From Tulasnella sp. 424 (taxonomy: Eukaryota > Basidiomycota > Agaricomycetes > Cantharellales > Tulasnellaceae): a stretch of DNA of 24,952 nt. The stretch spans positions 1-24,952 of the forward strand of contig WSUB01000319.1 in assembly GCA_019633425.1 (NCBI GenBank). Reading direction: 5' to 3'. Position numbers and translations under genes: made by a program. Below the pieces are notes generated by a model that saw only the letters and a program-made list of their open reading frames with translations, was not told where the DNA came from and made no database searches. Below, one piece after another: positions 10,599 through 18,321 of the stretch. The stretch's first letter is position 1. Every line of letters begins with the position of its first letter.

Positions 10599-11423
10599 GG
10601 GATGGAGAGCGTAAGAGAAAGAGGGGTATGTGAGGTAGGGGTTTTCATCGTGGCCAACTACCCTGCACGATCTAAGGGCATCACATCGGATTTATTTAGA
10701 GAGATTAGTTGTGCCGAGTAGCTGGGGAGACGACTGACTGCTGGAGGACGGTTCGAAGAATTGCGCTTTTGCAAGACAATTCGTTCGGCACTATTGGGCG
10801 ACGTCAGTGAAGGAAGGAGCCGAAGACGAGCAGTAGTCAATATCCAAATCCAGGAACGTCCTCGCAAACAATTGTCCACGACAGGGAAACACTTGAGAAG
10901 CCCAAACGCATTTGGAATACTAATGATTACTTTGAGAAGGAAGAGACTCTAGAGATGCATTTCCAATAAACACAAGGAATAAAGAAAACCAAGGCCGATC
11001 CGAGAAACGCAGAAATGCAGAAAATAAAATAAAAAAGGGAATACGGCGCTTGGGACAAACCCCCAATGCTCCCAAACCGTAAAGAAAAAACCAAGCCATA
11101 TTAAGAAATAAAAAGCATCCAGACCATAAATACAGTCGATCGAACAATTTCGTGCAATAACGAGAGTCTGATTCCTTGGACTAAAGAAGTCGAGCGAATC
11201 GAAAGGCCGCCTATGCCGTTCAAGGACGGACAGCCGCTCGCCTTCGAGCCCTCTGGATGGATGTTGCGGAAAGGCACGCGTTGATTCTGGCCTAGATCCT
11301 TCTTGGCATAGGAACGGGCGTTGTCCTGGCCGGGGGCGGGAGGGAAGGAGGAGGTTCCAGGGGTAACGTGAACGTGAACTTGAATACAGCGTCGACATTG
11401 ACGTCCATCGGTGCAGACTCCGG
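10599..11423. other. Intergenic spacer with a strongly conserved block, unit A
   Basis: Lies between the gene C 5' region and the gene M 3' end. The part at about 10750-11030 matches 24463-24740 with only about ten differences by eye, much closer than neighbouring sequence. Inside it, a plus-strand frame from about 10840 to 10969 reads TIVHDRETLEKPKRIW and ends EEETLEMHFQ-like then TAA; the same ending occurs in unit B, but the frame upstream is not conserved (1-nt difference near 10835), so it may be a terminal exon or a non-coding conserved element. From about 11100 to 11423 I see nothing beyond the M 3' flank. Confidence 0.45.
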
Positions 11424-14400
11424 TTATGGTCGTATCACCTCCTTTGCAGCCGGGTTCAACCGTACAGCTTGATACTTCTCCAACCGATTCCACTCATCTT
11501 CTGACAACGATCGACCACCATCTTGACTAGTAGTCGCCCCGTAAAACACCGACTCCCCGCTGCGCTTCGACTCCACCTTCGCCTTCTTCTGCTCACTCTT
11601 AGAAAATCCTTCCTCATCTACACCATCCTCGTCGTCGTCGTCGAAGAAGAAGCTCCGTGGACCCCCACCCACACTCTTCATCGCCGGCGTCGTCAAATGC
11701 CGATACCCCTCGGCAGGCTGCTTCCCCTTCGCCCACACGCGATACTGGTCCTCGATCTCGCGCCCCTTCGCCTCGGAATGGAATTTCTTTCGGGCTTCGC
11801 AATCCCACCTCGACTTGGGCAGGTACTGGACTCGAACATGGTTCGAAAAAGTCACGACCTTTTTCGGCTTCTTCTCCACCGTGTCTTCAGTCGCGAAAGC
11901 CTGGCTAAGAGGGTGGCTGATCGCATCCTGATCGTACGCATTATTCGGTGGCTCGACCGCGGTGTTGGTGGTGGCCGGGGTAGGTGGCGAAAACGAGGTG
12001 ACGATGGGAGCAGTGTTGGAGGGAACGGGGGAATCCTCGAGGTCTTCCGCAATTGAATCCAGACAAGAAGCTTCCCGACGAGCAAGGGTAGCTCTTTTTC
12101 TACGACCGCTGGACCTTTTCCGTTCATTGCCTTTCTCTATCCGATCGATATTGGCTTGAATGACCATCCGCGATTGTCTCGTAGACGCCACGGCAGCTTC
12201 CACCTCGAGCCTACGGGATCTAGAAAAAAATGCAAGTCCTTGAGTTGACGGTTCAAATAATGAGAATGAGAAAAGCAAGGAAACGAGAACGTACCCCAAC
12301 TTTCCAAGGAAACCTGTCTTGGGGACCGTCCCGCTTACTTGAGCAGACGAATCAGCCCCCGAATTACTTGGCTCATCCGCATCAGCCGGTGGCTGAATCG
12401 CGGCGTCGGTGGTAACCAGAGGAGGGGTGGAGGAAGATGAAACCACGACAATCGTAGGAGCATCGGACGAAACGGTGGAATCCGAGACGTCCTCGGCAAT
12501 TGAATCCAGGCGAGCAACGATGGCTCCCGTTTTACGGACACTGGACTTGCCCCTGCGATTGGCGTTCTCAATCCGCTCGATATTCTCCTGGACGATTATC
12601 CTTGAGTGCTTTGCAGACGGCCCGGCAGCTTCAACTTCAAGCCTGGAATGTCCAAGATAGCATCAGTCCTTGAGTCTACGGCTCTCAGAATATGAAGAAG
12701 AAACGAGAAACGTACCTCTTTCCGAGGAAACCCGTCTGAGGTGCCGACCCGCTTACTTGAGCAGACAGCGCAGCACCCGAATCGTAGGCTTTGCCTGGAC
12801 TAGAGGAAGAAGAAGAAGAAGTATCCTCCCAAAGAATCGCCCGCAAGCGCTCGATGGTCGCCAGAGGCACAGAGGAAGAAGAATCCAGTCTACGAATTTA
12901 AAACAATCCAAACGCTTAGTTACTGGTCTTACCACACACGGAAAGGTCAAAGAAACTCACTTGAGGGCTCCGAGCGAACCACCTTCAGGCATCGGCCCGC
13001 TTACTTGAGCAGACGGCACAATACCCGAACTATTCGGTGCACTTGGATTCAAAGTTGGGGAATCTTCCTTCTCGGTCTTCTCGTCGATAGGGACAGAGTC
13101 GTGGTTGCCTGCGACTTCAGGGGTTGTTTCCAATATGGTCGGGGAGCTTGCCAGAGGGTGGAGAGGAGGTGGGACGACCGGGTGATTTGGAGCGGCATTG
13201 GTGGAGACGTTTAGTGGCACGGCTTGGACCTCCAACGCCACTCCCTGCTCCGCTTGATCTTCTTCGGTAACAGTCAGGGTGTTTCCTTCAAGAAAATCCC
13301 ACTCCATATCCGTAGCGGGTGGAACCGGGATCCATAACGGGTTGATACTTCCATCTCCGTTCCAGAGTTGATGCTTTTCCTTCTCCTTTGATAGCGGCGA
13401 CGAAATGTGGCGAGGCTCCGGAGGAGGAAGTTCTATCTTGCGTAAGGAAGATGAACTCGACTTGGTTAAGGTGTGGACTTTTCCGGGACGGTGAAGCTTT
13501 GCCCAAGCCGGAGAGAGGAACGGAGGGCCGGCTGGCTTCTTGTCCCTCCGTTCGAGACGTTCGTTGAGGGCCTTGATGATTTCTTCGATCGGCAGTCCGG
13601 TCTCTGAGCGTTTTGGTGCGGAGGAGGATGGATCCGGAGCGAGGCTGCTTGGGCGAGAGCTGCCAGCGCTCTGCCTTTCGGGGAGAGCTCATGGGAGTAA
13701 GCAGGCGCTCGGGGACGAATTCAGGCTCGATCTAGGTTAGTATATACGGTAGTTGGATGTCAGCACGCAGAGGTCGGTTGAAATTGGAATGAAAAGCAAA
13801 AAAGAGACGCACGAAACCTGTTGCTGTTAAGCACCACGTAGTGAGTCCAGCAATCCGGCGGCAGAGGCCCTTGCGGAACTCGGAGACTCGAAGTCGAGTC
13901 TTAAGGACGGCGCCATGATCCTTGTCGACAGCCTTGACGATCATAGGCTCGATCTATGCGCGGAACACCGCCGAAGAGCAGTCGACATCAGTCAGTACAA
14001 ATAGCCGGGGAGAAGGTAAACTTGTTCAGGATGAGAGTCCGGACTCACCCTGTCAGCAGCTAGGAATATCAGAACCGCAAGAGTGAGGATTCCAACAAAG
14101 CCGTATCGTTCAAACGCCTGCTTCCAAGTCTTGATCGAAGTCTCAGGCCGGCTGGGCTGAACGGCCAGCTGGAGAGACTTGGTAAAGGGACGAATGATGG
14201 CAAGCAGGGCAGGGGTGAACAGGGAGCCGATGAGGTTGGAATCCGGGTGGAAGGCGATTCCCGTACGAGCACGGTGTATAAGAAGCTCGCTAAAGCAGCT
14301 TTCTTCGTGGTTGAAGTCGGTAAAGGAAGTCGAGGTGCCGTGGCCGTTGTCGGAATGGGTCCCAAGTGGATGGAGTTCCTCTGCATTGGTTCCCAGCTCC

Positions 14401-14980
14401 AGACCGGGGAAACCGATCAAACCCAAGGGCATCGGAGTATTGTAAGTCGGAGACTCGAGTGCTGCATCGTTCTCTCCCGTCGCGGAGGCGCCAACGAACT
14501 CGTCGGGCCCAATCCAGCTGACGTGCTTTCCAGTGACGAATTTCGCTGTCCTGTTGAGGGGACGTCGGATGGCAATGTTGTAAAGAGTCTCGTCGTCGAA
14601 TGTTGTGTGGTCTGAGACAATCCACCTGCCCTGCCGGGGGTTGAAATCGTGAGAGGCGGCAATGGGCGTAGGATGTCGTCGTGGTGCCGGTGGAGGGGTT
14701 GACGAGGAGAGAATAAGGTCGGGGACGAGAGATACAGTCGCGCCATAGGAGATGAGGAGGGGGATGGCGGAAAGGAAAGGGATGATCCCTGTGGTGGGCG
14801 ACGCATCCCCGGTCTGAATCGATACGGGTACGTAGGGAAAAGTCAGCGATGGGAAGTCGAGAAGAAATAACAACAAAGGCGAGAAGAAGAACGTACCTCA
14901 GGAAAGACGACACTCAGGAGAAAGAAGAGGCAAAGCCAAGTCCCGAGGACTCGGCGATGAACGCGAGGCAAGAATCGCAT
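11424..14980 (-). CDS. Gene M: membrane-anchored protein with modular Ser/Pro-rich tail, 7 exons
   Basis: Model: exons 14980-14897, 14813-14049, 13953-13818, 13687-12961, 12889-12716, 12642-12295, 12219-11424. All phases agree and the sum is 3030 nt (1009 aa). Residues 1-28 form a signal or anchor (MRFLPRVHRR then a Leu/Phe core). Hydrophobic stretches follow at about 37-63 and 267-281, bracketing a roughly 200-residue region with FDDETLYNIAIRRPL. The rest is Ser/Pro-rich and charged, with three SAQVSG..P..G.LG modules (about 553, 613, 728), repeated RLEVEAA...IERIE modules, KVVTF at 865-869 (fits the RVxF docking pattern of protein phosphatase 1) and an acidic run at 938-943. I do not recognise the family. 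The exon 3 to 4 intron (GTTTCG donor) is the weakest point; a split into two genes there is possible. Translation ends TAA at 11424-11426. The gene crosses the unit A/B boundary. Confidence 0.6.
12010..12780 (-). repeat. Exon-intron module duplicated inside gene M (period about 422 bp)
   Basis: The block from the SAQVSG..P.TGFLGK exon end through the following intron into the RLEVEAA exon start occurs twice: about 12430-12780 (end of exon 5, intron 5, start of exon 6) and about 12010-12355 (end of exon 6, intron 6, start of exon 7). The introns are themselves homologous (gtacgttt...ctcaaggactg and gtacgttc...ctcaaggacttg), so the duplication was at DNA level. A weaker third module lies at the end of exon 4. 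Confidence 0.8.
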
Positions 14981-15230
14981 GATGAAGGTCTTTGCGGGGT
15001 AGACTTTCGAGGGAGGTGGATAGGTGGTCACGCTGGAAGTCAGGGATGAAGGGTCTTGTCGAGGATGTCGGGTGGTCGAACGTGAAGCAACCGCTGAATA
15101 TAACATCAATTTAATTGAGGCCCAGTGATTGACACTCAGTTCCCACACACCCCCTCCAGTCGACATGCAAATAACACACGTTTCGATAACTCTCTCTTGC
15201 ATGCTTGTTGAGAGAGCTGGGCGTGGAAGT
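14981..15230. other. Upstream region of gene M, unit B
   Basis: 5' flank of gene M, aligning with about 2449-2720 of unit A (shared ctcagttcccacacacc near 15137). No convincing TATA or other promoter element was identified. The similarity stops near 15230, where the unit B insertion begins. Confidence 0.5.
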
Positions 15231-17205
15231 ACAGTAGGAGCGTTTAAATTCGAAGGAGCGTCGTGCTGTTTACGATCACCCCGAAAGGGAAGAGGCGTGC
15301 GTTCGATGCACCGTAGAAAGACTCGTTCCACTGCGTTGGGTATGCGCAGACACAAAGTCAAACATGCCCAGGAAATCTCCACTAGTGTCTCCGAGAAGCT
15401 GCGACAGGGTTGCCGATCGCCCTCCCAAAGCAGCTTACACTTCAATTCGTGGCGCGCTGTAGAGTCCAAGAAGGAGAGCGTGCCAGTCGTCTAAGCACGA
15501 TCCATGGAAAGCATCTTGATCGGTCCTATATCCTTGATACTTATATTCCCATGCCTCAAGTATCAATCGATGGGACCCAAGATGAATAACGTAATAAAAA
15601 TTGGAACTCTTGTTCTGTGGGATCACCAACGTTGCCAACCGGGTCTTGAGTGCATAAAAGGGTCCTTCCCAATTTGCTCGGGACCCTTCCATATTCCTTG
15701 AACCAACTGGAAAATCTTCATAGCATCACCAAATAGAGTAAATCCGTCCAATATCGGCGCCAATATTCGACAAATATTAATGATTGGGCAAATCCGGGGA
15801 TCGAAGAAAGAATTATGATGATTCCCAGGGCCAGCAGAATGATTTGAACGCAGGAAAAGATAAAGGTATCCAATCTCGATCTTTTTTTCCCCCCCTCGTT
15901 GGAATATCCTGATCGAGACAATTGAGCGCTTCCAGAGGGCCAGGGACCTGATTTTGTGTCATCAAGTTGAAGAAAAAAGAAATCCTTTCTGGTAGCCTGA
16001 GTGACACCAAATCGGGATAGCCTTTCCGCACATCTATAGCCTCTCGCTTAATGGAAGCGCACGTACACCTTTGTGAAACCAATAATAGTAGGCTAGGAAG
16101 CAAGGGTGTAGGATAGAGTGTAGGATAGAGGGGAATAGGATCTCTGGACTTGGTCGCACTCGGAGATCCCGACCAAATTGGGACTTTGTCCGACGGCCCG
16201 TTGGCTCTGACCTGTTAGTCCACAGGCCAACGCAAAATAGTATTTGTAGTTTGAAAAAGGATCATCTTCGTATATATTGATCGCTTAGATCGGCTTGGAC
16301 TCAGGTACGATGGTCGAATCCAACTGTCGCTCAACCTACGCTACGGTAAGTACGAATTATAAAAGAAGTCGCGCTTTTTATAAGCGAGGTTACCGAGTAC
16401 ACGTTCCCGCACGAAACCTTTTCAGCGTCTCTCTCATGCATAGAGTGCAGATATCAAACAGTGAAAGCTTGTCTTGGGTTGGGGGCGAGGGGCTTGAGGA
16501 ATCGACCGGGCCCTGGGATGCCGAGCAACGCGCGACAAGTAAGTCCCCAAAAGGCTCCGTGCCACCTAACGCATATTTTGACTCTATGTAGCTTTAATAT
16601 ATATATATAATAAAATGTATGTGCGGCGATTTTCTATGGGGAATATGTAGGAAGTGACGAGCTTGCAGCGAGGGAGGTGGTCGCGTAGAAAATGAACTCT
16701 TCCACAGCCTTCCCGCTAACCGCACTCCTTCGGTGGTAGTGATACGACCACAGTTGTCGTGGTCGCCTCATCGACGTGGACCTGACCTCGAGACTAAAGC
16801 CCCTGCCTGTGGGTGTTTGAGCGGTTACAGTCCTGCGGCTTGGACTTTGTGCTGGAGTCTCCTCGTGGGCACGTGCCCGGAATTCGGAGTTCGAAGACGC
16901 GTCGGAATGAACCAGCATCCGCTGATGATGATGAAGCACCTCCGTTTCTAACTCTAGCTAGCGCGCGCAAATGATTAGATTGGTGCCTTCTTTTGCCTTG
17001 AAGCTTTGGTGGGAGTTTAAATAGGTGGCTGAACCCTCGTTGGTGTTGTGGGCATGGCGATAGGCCGGAAGGGGGTAACTGATACGACGAGGGGAGGAGC
17101 ACTGGAAGGTGCATTTGAAGGTCTGATCTGACATGGAGAATAGAAGGACGATGCTTGAAGTAGAAGTTTGAGTGACGAGTGGTTGAAGGTCGTGGATCGC
17201 AGGAT
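15231..17205. other. Unit B-specific insertion of about 2 kb
   Basis: Unit A has only about 70 bp between the sequences flanking this block (gtagtac near 2715 and the ctcgaaaacc region near 2800). About 15231-16720 has no match elsewhere in the window and is more AT-rich in places (a TA run near 16595-16612). It contains a 14-bp direct repeat gtgtaggatagagt-like at about 16106-16131 and hydrophobic minus-strand frames near 15718-15900 without a proper ATG. I found no terminal repeats, target duplications, or transposase or reverse transcriptase motifs, so its origin is unknown. About 16725-17205 is a fragment of the gene C 5' region. Confidence 0.6.
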
Positions 17206-17212
17206 GCTCCCT
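16725..17212 (-). pseudogene. Third, degenerate copy of the gene C 5' region
   Basis: Minus-strand sequence reads QVHVDEATTTTVVVSLPPKE, matching the start of the gene C main exon (QVHVDEPSETT, then TVVVSPPPKE), preceded by QTPTGRG and by DLQMHLPVLLPSSYQLP-like sequence that matches the upstream leader in units A and B. Similarity stops inside the first exon near 16725, and no remainder of gene C follows. It therefore marks a truncated extra copy left by an unequal rearrangement. Confidence 0.7.
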
Positions 17213-17636
17213 CGCGTTTCCCCTTCCTCGAAAACCTCGATTCATCACACTTTGTCTCTGATCTTCGTCTACATTCAACTGTCCTCCCCAATCCGCCTTT
17301 GCGAAAACAGACTAGCAGTCTCGGCTTCAGAAACGTTGGACAAACTTCACCTGCCAGGCACGGCTGGGAGGCAGCGATTTCCAAGTTCCATTCGCTACAG
17401 CCCTGCGAATGCATACAGGCAAGGCATGTGACGTAAAGAAGGAGGCAACCGCTTGAGTTGGCCGATTTCTGCAGTCCGTCGGTTGGCGCAGCCTTCGGGG
17501 AAACCTGACATGGGGCCAGGTATATGAGGGATGGGACTTGCGCTGATGTTTTAATTTGATAATTAGCTCGCTCGACCCCGGATTGTGCTAGATCCTCCGA
17601 CACAAGCACCTCTACCCTACTCCGCGCACGGGACAT
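16794..17636 (-). CDS. Hypothetical open frame of 280 codons spanning the gene C fragment junction
   Basis: ATG at 17634-17636 and stop at 16794. The first 140 codons lie in sequence shared with 2790-3140 of unit A, where the frame is broken by several stops and indels. The last part follows the frame of the gene C leader fragment and ends shortly before the QVHVDE region. No domain or signal peptide is recognised; there are scattered Cys and a Ser/Arg-rich second half. The frame lacks conservation in unit A and joins unrelated pieces, so it may be a chance frame. Confidence 0.2.
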   Translation of the reverse strand: MSRARSRVEVLVSEDLAQSGVERANYQIKTSAQVPSLIYLAPCQVSPKAAPTDGLQKSANSSGCLLLYVTCLACMHSQGCSEWNLEIAASQPCLAGEVCPTFLKPRLLVCFRKGGLGRTVECRRRSETKCDESRFSRKGKREGASCDPRPSTTRHSNFYFKHRPSILHVRSDLQMHLPVLLPSSYQLPPSGLSPCPQHQRGFSHLFKLPPKLQGKRRHQSNHLRALARVRNGGASSSSADAGSFRRVFELRIPGTCPRGDSSTKSKPQDCNRSNTHRQGL

Positions 17637-18321
17637 CGACTCATTCTATTCATGCTGAACGCGGTTCCCGTTATCGAGTCCGTCAACCGCTCTAGAGGAT
17701 CATGGCGCCCAATTTTATAAGCTACACCCTTACTCAGAGAAAAAGTGGTCCTATCCTGGCCTCAAGCAAGCTCGATTTTTTATAAGGGAAGAAAGATTCT
17801 TAAACCTGTGAGTTGTTTCGTTGGGGAAAGCAAATTGCAGTATCGTCACCGACTTCGTTTCGCAGTGGGATTGTTCTTCATACCGCCCATCGCAACTATC
17901 GAAAGCGAACGCACCATGGCAGCTCCAGAAACGGCCGGAATCACCAAAACTCGAACTACATGAACACCCAAACTTGAAAGCGCTGGTGACCGCTGAGGGA
18001 GGGCGGCATGTGCTTGCGGACGACGTTGAAGAATAGGCGGGCGTTTAAATGAAGGGTTAACAGGATAGAAATGATAAACGAAAGGCCAATTTAGCCACAG
18101 ATTGGTACGCGCTGGAAGTTCACCTCTCCTCGTTGGCCTTACTGATAATCTCACCTCGACGACGTGCAGCACACCCAAACCAGATCCAAACCGGTGACAA
18201 AGAAAGTTCTTCACTGCAGTTAAACTTAGTCGTGAATATCATATATATTACACAAACTATACTATGTTGACTGTTCCTACTATCTGGGATGCGAGCTACG
18301 CTCGAAGGTCTCCAAGAAACA
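17206..18321. other. Intergenic region between the insertion and kinase-TPR 3' end, unit B
   Basis: Aligns with about 2790-3060 and 3430-4189 of unit A, with many indels. It includes the 3' flank of the kinase-TPR gene (from 18321 upward in coordinate). No gene other than the doubtful frame at 16794-17636 is supported. Confidence 0.5.

Larger units (their letters stand above)
1..12715. repeat. Tandem segmental duplication, unit A
   Basis: First complete unit of a tandem duplication. The same gene order (M 3' part, kinase-TPR, gene C, conserved spacer, start of the next M copy) recurs in unit B. Matching landmarks: M exon 5 at 28-198 and 12716-12889; kinase stop codon at 4190 and 18322; gene C stop at 8051 and 21748; conserved spacer near 10750 and 24463. 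The offset changes from 12.7 to 14.1 to 13.7 kb because unit B gained about 2 kb between M and the kinase, while unit A carries extra pieces (a 144-bp MITE, a 480-bp duplication, about 280 bp near 3140-3430). The left edge is arbitrary, set at the M exon 5 boundary; the unit probably continues left of the window. Confidence 0.92.

Noticed and set aside
15435..15692. NWEGPF-containing minus-strand frame resembling the end of a retrotransposon polyprotein
   Set aside because: Only a few residues fit; no integrase, reverse transcriptase or terminal repeats were seen nearby.
16270..16330. tRNA-like A-box and B-box sequence (tcgcttagatcgg and ggtcgaatcc)
   Set aside because: The boxes are too close, the B box has mismatches, and no acceptor or anticodon stem can be formed.
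16313..16592. Possible plus-strand gene with two introns (gtaagt/ttttcag and gtaagt/atgtag)
   Set aside because: The only ATG frame stops shortly after the first junction; the open frame of the middle exon, with a CIEC-like start, has no start codon upstream.
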